Assembly: GCA_028565635.1 (NCBI GenBank)
Contig: JAOXYB010019871.1
Span: 1-17,703, forward strand
DNA length: 17,703 nucleotides
Origin: Phoronis ovalis
Lineage: Eukaryota; Phoronida; Phoronidae
Reading direction: 5' to 3'
The notes under the pieces were generated by a model. That model did not search any database and was not told the origin of the DNA. It saw only the letters and a list, made by a program, of their open reading frames with translations. Positions 8,431 to 17,703 of this stretch are shown here, piece by piece. The position numbers and the translations under genes were made by a program. The first letter of the stretch is position 1. Each line of letters begins with the position of its first letter.

Positions 8431-8690
8431 AGTAGTTTAACAGGCGATAGCCCTTCAAAACTGAGTCAGTTGTATTAATTGTTTCATTTTTATTTTAGAA
8501 AAGTGTTTAACGGGTGAAAGCTATTTATGTGTTGCCCTTTTTTAGTTTTGGAAGTAATGTTGAAAGATAAAGAAAATTTGGAATATGTCATTAGGCCACA
8601 TCAAAAAGATGAGTTGTTTAATGGATGTTTTTATTTTAGAAGTGTTTAACGGGCAAAAGCCCTTAAAAACCAAGTAAGTCAGGCTTTTTT
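8431..8690. repeat. Three-copy dispersed hairpin repeat
   Basis: Three related segments share a 'TTTAACGGGCAAAAGCCCTT'-like core. Copy 1 is near 8436-8455 (TTTAACAGGCGATAGCCCTT), copy 2 near 8506-8525 (TTTAACGGGTGAAAGCTATT) and copy 3 near 8645-8664, which has a perfect GGGC-AAAA-GCCC stem-loop. Copies 2 and 3 are both preceded by 'TATTTTAGAA' and 'AGTG'. Copies 1 and 3 both continue into an A-run followed by 'GTCAG'. Spacings are roughly 70 and 140 bp. Confidence 0.7.
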
Positions 8691-9092
8691 CTAGTGAAAA
8701 AAAAATTAAAAATCTCCTTGGAAGTGGTCCTGCCCTTTAAACAGGTTTCTTTTGTCTCCCCTTATAATGCTATTCATATTATTTTTATATTCTCTGCTAC
8801 AAATTTTTTTATTTGTGGTGTATTTAATGGCACAGCTGATACCACAAATACTACTGTGCAAAATTATTCAGAACCAAATTTTAAACTGGCTTTCGCAGTA
8901 CTTCAGCTGCTTTATGTAAAGCTACAATCTAAACGTCATTGAACCACAAAGTTACATTTTATTACAACTTGTAATAAGATGTAGCTCTCAATATCAATTG
9001 TTGCTGTACAAATAGGATATTAAAATATGAATAGTTTTCATGTGTTTTAAAATGTGTTAAAGAAAAACAAGTTTGCAATATATTAAATATTC

Positions 9093-9098
9093 TTTATT
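9093..9098 (-). terminator. Candidate poly(A) signal, Prospero gene
   Basis: TTTATT on the plus strand reads AATAAA on the minus strand, about 1.27 kb past the Prospero stop. A nearer alternative is at 9722-9727, about 640 bp past the stop, with a GT-rich stretch downstream of it on the minus strand. Which is used cannot be told from sequence alone. Confidence 0.3.
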
Positions 9099-9111
9099 CT
9101 TCTTCATCATT

Positions 9112-9149
9112 AATAAATACTAAGAATAAATAATTTTAAAGCAAATAAA
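9112..9149 (+). terminator. Cluster of candidate poly(A) signals, peptidase gene
   Basis: AATAAA occurs three times on the plus strand at 9112-9117, 9125-9130 and 9144-9149. In such AT-rich DNA the hexamer is common by chance, so the cluster supports but does not prove a 3' end. Confidence 0.35.
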
Positions 9150-10364
9150 TATCAGTAATGACAGTATAATTTGAAAATAACATACTTGTATGACATGCAG
9201 TTATCCAGAAATATTAATACTTTGGTAACAAATAATTGTATTAAGCTATAAAACACTTATTAGATAATTACACCTTTTTTCATAAAACACAGTGATTCTT
9301 TGTCAATAACCACAGCTGTAAACAAAAATATAATATTATACATAATCACTTTCAGTCTTCTGACATTTTCTTATATTATAGCACAATAGGAACAATTACA
9401 CAGAGCTTAACAATGTACATCCCAAAAACACTGAGGGATAATAAAATGTAAATATTCAAAGCGAAATGAGTACTGGTTAGCTAGCCACACACCGGAATAA
9501 ACTTCATCCACTATACTTGCATATAAAAGAAATAAAATAAGGCACTATGATTTTGCATAGCAGCTACACCTGATAGAGAACCATTACATACTAAACAAAT
9601 ATGTATAAAATAAATAAATAAATAACAGTTTCAGAAGTCATTGCACTGTATCCAATAAAATATTTTCATGCACAACAAAAGTTAAAATTACTTAGTACTT
9701 ACTCCATATGTACTAGCCTACTTTATTTATAGTTTAATTATCCCTTGCGGACTGAAATTTTCCTACTAGATATTTTTTTGAAAGCTGTCAGAAATGTTCT
9801 TGAATGTAAATACAATAGAATTCCTGGTATAGCAAACTGAACGCAGGGCCACTGATTTTTTTATAATACACTTAGCACAGAGGGTTAGAAATTTAATTTA
9901 GATTTAAACCTAATAATTGTATTAACTTTCTAATTTACAACAAATATGAATTCAAAAACCTTTTCTAAAGCAGTCAATTTGATTCTCTTTATACCATATT
10001 GTACACCATCCCCTCTTTATACCATAACCCACAAATTTGGCACTACATTGGCCTATAATTAAAATTACAAATTAACAGGCATACACATTGGTTCTTCCCC
10101 TATTATTTTGTTAACAACATTTGAAATAAAATGATATTTTAAATCCACACTTCACTCAAATTATGGTAATCCCGCACTGTTTTTAGGAATCCATGGGCAA
10201 TTAAAAATTGTCCTAAAAATCAGAATCTTGTGCAAAAGTTATGATAACTCGTTGGAATTAATGTGCAGATTCGTGGGTAGATATGTTTTGTTTATGTGTA
10301 ATCATCAGTAAATAGGGTTGTTAGCTAAGTTCTGAACCTCAGTTCTTAAAAGAAGTTGAAACAT
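9150..10364 (-). other. Probable 3' UTR of the Prospero gene
   Basis: Non-coding AT-rich sequence after the Prospero stop codon. It includes a short AAAT microsatellite at 9606-9625. No coding frame or RNA gene was recognised. In Drosophila the prospero 3' UTR is long, so a UTR of 0.6-1.3 kb here would be unremarkable. Confidence 0.5.
9606..9625. repeat. AAAT tetranucleotide microsatellite
   Basis: Short run of TAAA/AAAT units in the probable Prospero 3' UTR. Confidence 0.75.
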
Positions 10365-10547
10365 TTAATCTGCCAATTGTTCCATCCAGTTAGGTGACTT
10401 GAAGTATTCTGGTACTGGTTCATCTTGTCTAGCTACTACTTTATAGATCTGTTTTTTCCATGACTGTTCCAAATCTTTACCACCATATACTGATTTGAAG
10501 AATTCTCTTAAGGACAACTGCACAGCAGCTCGAAAACTATCAGGAAC
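10365..10547 (-). CDS. pros: Prospero terminal exon (Prospero domain, stop)
   Basis: Acceptor 'ttctgatag|GTTCC', stop TAA at 10367-10365. It reads [35 protein letters not shown] and [18 protein letters not shown], then WMEQLAD. LREFF, GGKDxEQSWKK and VPEYFKSPN mark the C-terminal Prospero helices. About a third of positions differ from fly as I recall it, far more than in the homeodomain exon. The reading frame is intact to the normal C-terminal length. Confidence 0.97.
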   Translation of the reverse strand, partial: VPDSFRAAVQLSLREFFKSVYGGKDLEQSWKKQIYKVVARQDEPVPEYFKSPNWMEQLAD

Positions 10548-13500
10548 CTATCAGAATGGAGAAAACAGTAAGTTTAATACAATGAGACACACAGTAGTAA
10601 TCTACAGCCTAGTAAAGAAAAAAAATGTGTGTCCAACATTAAGAGAATTACCAACATGTGCCATTTTGGGAACTACGTAAAGACCGTAGAAACCCTATAA
10701 TGATCTCACACATGAAGCAATATTTTCATTTATATTCAAGTAAAAGAAAAATACTTCTGGCAATTGACTCATTTCAACTAAAAACTACAGAAACAAGTTT
10801 CTGTGTCAAAATTTAAAATATTTTTTGATATAATAATTGTATTATCTTAATTTTTGGAATTTTGACTTTCCATTAGAACTTTATCATCATTTTATAATTA
10901 AGACAATTTTCCTTACAATTATGGCTGTCAAAAGATAATAGATTTCTAGACAAAACCAATTTCCAGTAGTTGGGCCTTAATCACATAACTACCACTAAGT
11001 TGAAAATTACAGAGCAGTTTCTCATTTCTTCATAATTAGTTTCTATTAAAAATTGCTCTGAAATATTTGGCCAAAGAAAAAATTGCTTGTGTTTCAGTGT
11101 ATCTCATTTTTATGACTTTTAATAAGAAATTTATAATAAAAAATGTAGTATGTCGGAAAACCATGGTGTTGCTTTAGATTTCTTTATCTCTGGTAAAGAC
11201 TTGTTACATAAATCTACAAGTAGTGGCTTTAGTTTAATAATTCTATGTTATATAAAATACATAAGATATTATAAACAAATTTCATCCCAAATCTAATCAA
11301 ACTTCCTTATTTCTATAAAATGGTACCTTCTTCATCATGAAACAGCCACATCATTTTTGGGCAAATTGAAAAATCTAAAATTTAATTTTTTGAAACACAT
11401 GAATCCAACTTAGAATGAATAATCTTCCTAAGGAATATATACATTTAGTTTGCAGATGCTAGGTTTGATTTAGATTCTAGTTTGGCCTTTCAAATAATGA
11501 TTCTCTAGATAGCTTTATTCATAAAAAGAATACAGCATCCACAACATATGCTTTTTTGGTGTAATTTGATATCAATTTTCTATCAGACATTAGTATGAGC
11601 AATTACTGTAGACATTTTTAGGTTTCTTTTTTATAGTCTATGGTTTTATATTTCTCCCTTGGGAAAATATTACCATATGATGTGCCCAAGTCAACTATGT
11701 TTTTGACACAAGTTTTTTTACAATAAAAAAACAATGAAGAAATTGATATTCCACAAAAATATAGTATAGAAACCAAGTCTGTTTCGTTTCAATATTTGTT
11801 TATGACATAATAAAAATGTTACACCTAATGAATAATTATTCCTCTGAATAAAATTCTACTAAGTCTGCAAAATGTGTGACTTATACGTTTTCTTACAAGT
11901 CCATAATAGTCCAGTTTGTTGGTCTTTTTATTTATGCAATTTGTTCATTGTGATTCACAAAATGGAACGAATCAACTTCGCATATTTACACACAAAAAAG
12001 CTAAGCTCAAGAAGAATGTTTTCTTAATCGCTAAACCTAGGCATTTATATATGTTGGAAGCTTCTGGGATGTGATTAAAAATTTTTTTGCTGTACTATTT
12101 GGGAACTTCTTTAATTATTCAGCCAATACACAAACAAGTCACAAAGTACAGGTTATTCTAATAAATACAAATTTAATTCCTGCACTGAGCATTAGTTAGA
12201 GGAATGTGTTTTGTTTGAGCAATTGTTCATTAATTGCTTTTGGTCTTCTAGGGATCTTAATTAAAACGGAGCAAGGAATGCACATGTAGGAGGATTTATG
12301 TGTATTTTGAAAAATATGATATAAAAACTACAAATTTGACAAGTTGTTTCCAGAACATCTTACCTCCAGCTGGTTGTTCCTGTTATAATGTAGGTTTAAA
12401 ACACGATACAGTTCTGAATCTGTTGTCACTACCAAATCTTCTGCATTCTGTACACCTTCACCTATAGCTGCACGAGCATATTTCTCCATCTGAATGTAGT
12501 AAAACTCTCTGAAAGAAGGTATAAAAAGTTCAAAACTTGTGTTAAATATCAACATTCTTTTTATTTCCCCAAGTCAAACTCATTTTTTCAGATTTTTGGT
12601 ATACCATTTCTCCAAGTTCAATTAGTCTTGCTTTTACATTTTCTAAAATCCATCCCGATAAACTGGAAAATGATTGTTTTTACTTTCAACTTGAAAGTGT
12701 TTATAATTTACATAAAAATTGTGTCATATTTGTATAGAGAACAGGATATATGACCCATTTTCATTTTTAAATAAATACAAGGGGTATAATTAACATTTTT
12801 TTGAAAGAAGGTTTGGTCAAATTCTTTTTTGATAACATTTAAAATGTAATTTTTTTCCGCATTTTTAAATACTTTTAATAACAGGCACATCCTGTTTTGG
12901 AATGAGTTTTATGATTTACGTCAAACATTTCATAGTCGTAAATAATGATTATGTCAACAGGAAGTTCCGTCAAAATAGGAGACTCAGCAGCTACGTGATG
13001 CTGTATGTAAATTACAAGGTGTGATATCTTAAAGATAATCACTTTTTAAAAAGCTAAAGCATTGTACGTGGATGTATGATCTGGTTATTAGTTTGTAATC
13101 TGGAATCATAACATCCTCTGCATATTGTATCTATTTTAAAAATTTTTTTTTTTGTATGATGCTGACAATAGACAATTCATGTTATTTATGTATTTTAGAT
13201 ATTCACAGAAAGCACTTTAGAAACGAACAAACATAGCCGCATTTACATTATTATTACAACGCAAAAATGTTTATGAATGAAAAAGCTTGTGAGGTAGAAT
13301 CCAAATACAAAGGATTTTAGTCTCAGATTTAAGTCATCTTAAAAGATAAAAAAACATTTGTAAATGGTTAAATCTCTTAATTCCCAGACTCAAAATTTGT
13401 GATTTGAATGAAAAGTATAACTTATTCAAAACACTCTTTCACCAACGAATGTTTCGTACAGAAATTTCCTCATTCTCTCATGATTTATGTTAAATGATGC

Positions 13501-16500
13501 AACAGTGGTACCACACACTATTTGTTTGCTTGTGATAACTTTATTACAATTGTTTTTTATGTTTGCTAAAATGTTTACAAGGTGCCCAGGAAATATTAAA
13601 AAGTGTTAGGGGTGTATTTTATATTATTACTTTTTCCACTGGAAATTTAAAAGTTTTGCTAGTTTTTGCATTTTAGACACTAAAGTTTATATATTGTTAA
13701 TTCCTCTTATATAGGAGGATAGGACATAATATATATATATATAAATAATGTAATTTTTATTTGAAATAAGTGACATTTGATGATCAAAACAAACAGGTTA
13801 TATTTAAAATTTGGCATTATTTGTTTTAAATTTATTTCTAAAAATGCTACATCAAAAGTTTAGAATAAAACAAAGTTTCGTGAACATGCAAATAGAAATA
13901 AAGGTACTTTTATAAAATAGGCAGAAGATATCAATTTCTTGTATCACTATACCAATTAGAAGTAATTTAAAACAGAAACAAAGAATCCAATTGATTAGAA
14001 AGCAGATTGGTTTCTAAAACATGTTACCATAGAAATAAACATTACTTGCAAAACGTAGGTAGAACATATCATTTTCTTCTATCACTATATCAATTCTGGA
14101 ATATGATTATTATTTTAATTTTTTATAGTGCACACCAATAATCTCTGTAAAATATCAGTAATACTATTCTTTACAGTGGTTATCTTCACTTCCTTAATTA
14201 CAGCATGTTTGTAAAACTTGTCATTTAACAAATAGATTACCTATTTTCTAATGAGGCACGAAATTTAAGTTCCCACTCTTAAAGCCACCATGCAATTAGT
14301 ATGTAATTCAAGCCAATGTTGAATGGAAACCCAACAGGATTTCAAAAAAAATATCTCCTGATTGTGATCTGATTTTGTAATTAAGAAATTTAAAACATGT
14401 CATATAACTGTCTCCTTTAGTTTACCTAGGATGCTAAGTAATTAATTTTTTTAACAATTATGGATGTCTTGTGCAAGGCTTTTTTATATGTTTCTTCTTT
14501 ACAACAATTTTACTTGGGGTATCTTCCAACTCAATTTATCATGAACACATTTTGCTCCTAAACAATGAAACTACACAATGTGTAATAGGTGAAAATTTTC
14601 TGCATGCTGATCAAGTTAACTGGCATCTCATAAAAAATCTTAACACATAAAACTTTCTTCTATAATTCATAGAAGTATCAATCTTTATTAATAATATATT
14701 CTCATTGAATCATATACCCAGAGAGACCACTTGCAATATAAATTAATAACGCTTTAATGAAATTTTCTATAAAATCAAAAAAATCAAACAGCATGAATCA
14801 TAATTATCACTTCATAAATAGATGTTTCTGCAGTAAAAAAAAATTACTTAAAAAGAAAACAATTTATTTTTTTTTGTGTACAGAATTTTTTTATGTATTA
14901 TCAGCTTTTAAATAGTTGAATTTTAAGAAACATTGTCTTTAATTGAGTCAATTGAGTATAATAACAATTACACAGTTTTCTTGGTGAAAGATATGTTTGA
15001 ATACATAAATAATATGTAGATTACAAGATTAGATTACTGAATTCCCAATACATTTTATTAAGAAAGTATTCAGTCTTTTATTCAACAATTATCAAATGAT
15101 TAAAGGTAGTAGACTCACAACAAGATTAAATTACTCTAAAAGCATCATTATTAACTAAGTAACTTACAATGTTCATTCTGAGAAAAGATGTTCAAGTGAT
15201 TCATTTATCAATAAAAGCATATTGCACATTTCTGATCAAAAGTGAATTACAAGTGGTCCAATCCATGGCAGATTTAGGAGAGGGTCAGGCCCGGGTCAGG
15301 TAGATCAGATGATACCTATGTTCAGTATTGAGATATTCTAGGGATGTAATAAAAATCTTTGCAGGATGGGATTCTTCTGCAGATTATATTTGAGAAAACA
15401 TAAGCCCTCTTAAGGATTTTCTAAAGGGATTGATTACTCTCAAATCTCCACTGAATCAGCAAATCAAGACTCTTTATTCTAGTCTCATGTTTTCTGTTAG
15501 TTAAAAAAAGTAAAAATCATGTGATGAAAACCAAGTAAAAATTAGGAACAATTCCATGAGCATGTAAAGGGTTTACAGGAAAATATAACAGGCATATAAA
15601 GTGAACACTTATTCTGAGAGACTCTGATATTGCCAGCACCGTCCTAATTGATCTGCGCTGACAAAATTGCAAATAAAAATAGTTTTCCTCTGCCACTTTT
15701 ATCATTTAGTTGGCTTGATGCGTTGAATATCAAGTTTTTTATCGGCAGAAACAAGTTCCAATTTAAAGAATATGAACACAGTCAACATATCAAAATGATT
15801 TAATGGAATAACCAAGATTTCTGCTATAAGATATTCTACACCTGGTGCATCTCAAACAAAGCTTAAGCAAAAACAAAGCACATCAAGTAGATGTTATAAA
15901 AAGGAAATGGTTAACAAGGTTTAAACAAGAAACTAATACCAAAGGGAAGCAGAAAACAATAGAAACAATAAAATAACAATACAAAAGAAGTAAAACAGAT
16001 TTCACGCTATTCAAAAACAAATTAATTTGTATTATAATACATTAAATAAAATAGATATTCTGATGTAAATGGGTACATTAAACATAAAAATTTAATTCCC
16101 AACTTTGAAATGATAATAGATAATATACTTCTCACTGCATCAAAGCTTTTTAATTTTTTTTAGAGATCTAGGTTAGATAACATAAATAAACACTTAAAAA
16201 AAAGAAAATTTATGATTTTTGCTATTGTACTACTGATGTGCAGACTAATGTTTTAAATCTGAGAAGACTTAACATGTTAATAAAATTAATTAAGTATATG
16301 ATTATTTAAACATAAACATGTCTGTACCATCACTCTTTATGTTTAATTAAACTACTTCATAATGTACCTTCATCATAGTCTATCCCAGCCTGTCACATAT
16401 TTAATTTTAATTTTCATTGAAAGAAAAAGACAAATGCAGGTAATCGAAAATAGCAAAACATTTCATGGAAAAGATACACGAAAGCAAACATGACTTATCT

Positions 16501-17043
16501 ATTAATAGAATTCATTGAGTTCTTGCTGACAGGTGTTTTGGTATATTTGCTACTATGCAGTTGGCAAAAATGAGCAGAAATTAAAAAACAACTACAAAGA
16601 GTTGAGAAAACTGCCAAATTTATAGAAGAATTCACAATTTTTTTAGCAAAGTGACAGGATTCATGCATTCTTTCTCCAGGATCAAATTAGGATCCTACTA
16701 TGACAAAAATTAAGAAATATTTGACACAAAATACTTTAAAATTGATAAGTGCATTAAAATTTGTCAGAGTCATTTCAGTTCCCTACTTCTCCAAATTAAC
16801 TTTAATCCAACAGCAAAAAATCTCCCATTCGGCTGAGAGTATGCCAGGTATGGGGTTCATTTTTAAAAAATGCAATTGAAAAAACATTACCTGAAATTGC
16901 TGAACCATTTCACTAGTTGAGCGGTATTGTTCTTGTTGAACTTTATATCAGGAAAATACATCTTGAGGATTGCAGAACTTGGATAACGAACAAAGAAGAA
17001 CATTAACTTTGCCTTGCGTAGATGCATGGGTGTTAGGGTACTA
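10365..17043 (-). CDS. pros: Prospero/PROX homeobox transcription factor (3' three exons, partial gene)
   Basis: Spliced minus-strand coding region encoding the entire homeo-Prospero domain and the C terminus. The exons are 17040/17043-16891, 12508-12364 and 10547-10365. Phases agree at both internal junctions. The protein reads (S)[49 protein letters not shown], then [15 protein letters not shown] and on to [13 protein letters not shown] and TAA. Prospero is a nuclear DNA-binding factor that controls neural precursor fate. The helix-3 DNA-contact segment WFSNFRE is intact. The homeodomain is followed directly by the Prospero domain, which packs against it as one unit. Intron positions within R|EFYY and at E|VP are, as I recall, shared with vertebrate PROX1. 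The large N-terminal part is upstream (beyond 17703 on this strand). The first half is near-identical to fly Prospero from memory; the last exon is clearly more diverged. Confidence 0.97.
10548..12363 (-). other. Prospero intron between last two exons (1,816 bp)
   Basis: AT-rich intron with regular GT and AG ends. A plus-strand open frame at 10495-10680 overlaps the exon in antisense and is not a gene. No repeat family, RNA gene or coding frame was recognised. Confidence 0.7.
12364..12508 (-). CDS. pros: Prospero middle exon (end of homeodomain, start of Prospero domain)
   Basis: Acceptor 'cttctttcag|AGAG' and donor 'CTGGAG|gtaaga'. It completes the split Arg codon, then reads [35 protein letters not shown] and [25 protein letters not shown] and [16 protein letters not shown] are the most conserved Prospero blocks. 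The stretch between them ([17 protein letters not shown]) has drifted from fly. It ends in phase 0. Confidence 0.97.
13729..13742. repeat. TA dinucleotide microsatellite
   Basis: An uninterrupted AT/TA run of about 14-16 bases within the long Prospero intron. Confidence 0.8.
13880..14100. repeat. Two-copy direct repeat, about 137-bp period
   Basis: 'ATAGAAATAAA' opens related segments at 13892 and 14029. Each continues with an AT-rich stretch ('TACTTTTATAAAATAGG' against 'TTACTTGCAAAACGTAGG'), then 'AGAAGATATCAATTTCTTG' against 'AGAACATATCATTTTCTTC', and 'TATCACTATA(C/T)CAATT'. The similarity is clear across about 70 bases. Function is unknown. Confidence 0.65.
16891..17043 (-). CDS. pros: Prospero homeodomain exon
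   Basis: Ends at donor 'TTTCAG|gtaatg' (exon edge 16891). The 5' edge is either 17040, using AG ('cactag|TACCC'), or 17043, using AC ('cttacac|TAGTACC'). Both leave the same reading frame and differ by one Ser. It encodes [32 protein letters not shown] and [17 protein letters not shown], which is helices 1-3 of the atypical homeodomain. Phe replaces Trp before VRYPSS compared with fly, from memory. The AC acceptor fits a U12-type intron. Open codons continue upstream to 17201 but are AT-rich and unlike Prospero, so they are taken as intron. Confidence 0.95.
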
Positions 17044-17066
17044 GTGTAAGAAATATTAAGGAAAAC
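17043..17066 (-). promoter_or_regulatory. U12-type branch point and acceptor for the homeodomain exon
   Basis: On the minus strand the intron ends TTTTCCTTAAT, then ATTTCTTACAC, then TAG. TTCCTTAA(C/T) is the branch-point consensus of minor-spliceosome introns. The putative branch A (17056) is 12 nt from an AC end at 17044 and 15 nt from the AG end at 17041. Both are within the short distance typical of U12 introns, and 12 is close to optimal. The Drosophila prospero intron at this place is a U12/U2 twintron, so placement supports the reading. Confidence 0.65.
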
Positions 17067-17703
17067 AAACAAACAAATATTTCCACCCTCTTTAAGAAAA
17101 CAAAGATTCTTACACTTTGTTTTAAAAAAGATTTTACTTAAATTTTTAATTTTTTTCAAATCAACTAAGCAGTGGTTTTCATGTTGAGTTAAACAAGACA
17201 CGACAGATTTATTTGATGTTCATCTTTTCCATAAGCATGACATTTGTTTAGTAACAACATCTGATACAGTACACATGATGTTCTGTTTTTCTTTCCGGTG
17301 GGCTTGAAACCCAGGAGTCAAAAAAGCCTTTTAATATTAATTAGATGCATTGTAATATTGATATAAACTTGACTGCATAAACGTCATAAATTACCTTTCA
17401 CTTTGGCGCTAAGAAGATAAATCCTATGATGCTTATTTTCAAAGGAATATATTAATCAAACACGTATTCAGCAAATGAGCCACTCTTAATAATGCATACA
17501 GGATAACAATAAGTACTCATGTCATCTTTATGCTTCTAAAAGTCTCAAGTAAATTATTCAGGAATATGTTTTACTTTACTGCACATCATTTTAAATTTTT
17601 ATCGTGCTGTTAAAGGCTACTAACCTAAAGACAATCTCCTCGGGCCTATCATAAATTTATTGCTTGAACCTAAATGTCTAGCTTCCAACATCAGAGCTTC
17701 ATA
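17044..17703 (-). other. Intron upstream of Prospero homeodomain exon (partial)
   Basis: Intron sequence extending to the window edge. A possible exon end at 17621-17703 is discussed under findings but is too weak to call. No match to the canonical U12 donor ATATCCTTT or GTATCCTTT was found on the minus strand; the closest are GTAGCCTTT at 17620-17612 and an ATATTCCTTT with one extra base near 17450. The true donor may lie beyond the window. Confidence 0.55.

Larger units (their letters stand above)
7942..9150 (+). other. Probable 3' UTR and downstream region of the peptidase gene
   Basis: This follows the TAG. No AATAAA was found in the first kilobase. The first candidates are ATTAAA at 9019-9024 and three AATAAA at 9112-9117, 9125-9130 and 9144-9149. 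The 3' UTR may thus be about 1.1-1.2 kb, unless a variant signal is used earlier. An 82-codon open frame at 8694-8942 lies in this stretch; it starts in an A-run and shows no recognisable domain, so it is not called. A GC-rich patch at 8341-8385 repeats GGGTCA. Confidence 0.5.
12509..16890 (-). other. Prospero intron splitting the homeo-Prospero domain (4,382 bp)
   Basis: Long, very AT-rich intron. It contains a TA microsatellite at 13729-13742, a diverged two-copy repeat near 13880-14100 and a small GC-richer patch at 15249-15302 with GGGTCAGG twice. Minus-strand frames at 12708-12890 and 15517-15705 have no domain and are not called. Nothing else was recognised. Confidence 0.7.

Noticed and set aside
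8694-8942. Plus-strand 82-codon open frame after the peptidase stop
   Set aside because: Begins in an A-run, follows the proper stop of a complete C terminus, and its hydrophobic AT-coded residues match no family I know; treated as 3' UTR.
9445-9815. Two TGTAAATA sequences resembling Pumilio-binding sites
   Set aside because: They are on the plus strand beyond the likely end of the peptidase transcript and antisense to Prospero; the octamer is common in AT-rich DNA.
12708-12890. Minus-strand 60-codon open frame in the long Prospero intron
   Set aside because: AT-rich chance frame; the flanking exons join in phase without it.
15249-15302. GC-richer patch with GGGTCAGG twice
   Set aside because: Too short to assign; no terminal repeats or target duplication seen, so listed only within the intron entry.
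17044-17201. Open codons continuing upstream of the Prospero homeodomain exon
   Set aside because: The frame stays open for about 160 bases, but the residues (many K, F, L, I) are unlike Prospero and include the branch-point and pyrimidine-rich sequence of the acceptor, so it reads as intron.
1-17703. tRNA, rRNA, CRISPR or bacterial-type operon content
   Set aside because: No B-box-like GGTTCGAATC, cloverleaf, rRNA core or regular repeat-spacer array was found, and the spliced gene structures rule out a bacterial origin.

Overview
This is a eukaryotic, strongly AT-rich window, most likely from an arthropod and probably an insect. Short exons with GT-AG junctions are scattered through long introns. 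No bacterial gene layout, rRNA, tRNA or CRISPR array was seen. It holds the 3' parts of two unrelated protein genes facing each other tail to tail; both 5' ends lie outside the window.

Plus strand, about 1-9150: ten consecutive coding exons (354-7941, ending in TAG) of an M28-family zinc metallopeptidase of the glutamate carboxypeptidase II / NAALADase group. All splice phases join without a break, giving 406 complete residues, roughly human GCPII 341-750. Every zinc ligand and the catalytic glutamate are present. Several residues that give GCPII its taste for acidic dipeptides are replaced, and the pattern resembles NAALADL1, so a broader aminopeptidase-like activity is likely. Its introns carry a GC-rich 122-bp tandem repeat, a 919-bp element with 35-bp terminal inverted repeats, several smaller inverted repeats and, most interesting, a decayed second copy of the exon that builds part of the substrate pocket.

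The tail-to-tail interval (7942-10364) holds both 3' UTRs. It contains a three-copy hairpin repeat at 8431-8690 and closely packed candidate poly(A) signals of opposite orientation near 9093-9149.

Minus strand, 17043 down to 10365: the last three coding exons of a Prospero/PROX homeobox transcription factor, encoding the whole homeo-Prospero domain and the stop codon. The first half is almost identical to fly Prospero as I remember it, while the last exon is clearly more diverged. The acceptor of the homeodomain exon has a minor-spliceosome (U12) branch-point-like sequence with an AC acceptor 12 nt beyond it. This fits the U12/U2 'twintron' known at this place in Drosophila prospero. The 4.4-kb and 1.8-kb introns are AT-rich and show no further genes.

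The two genes have no evident functional link; their pairing is probably just gene order. All identifications rest on reading translations against remembered family sequences, without a database search.
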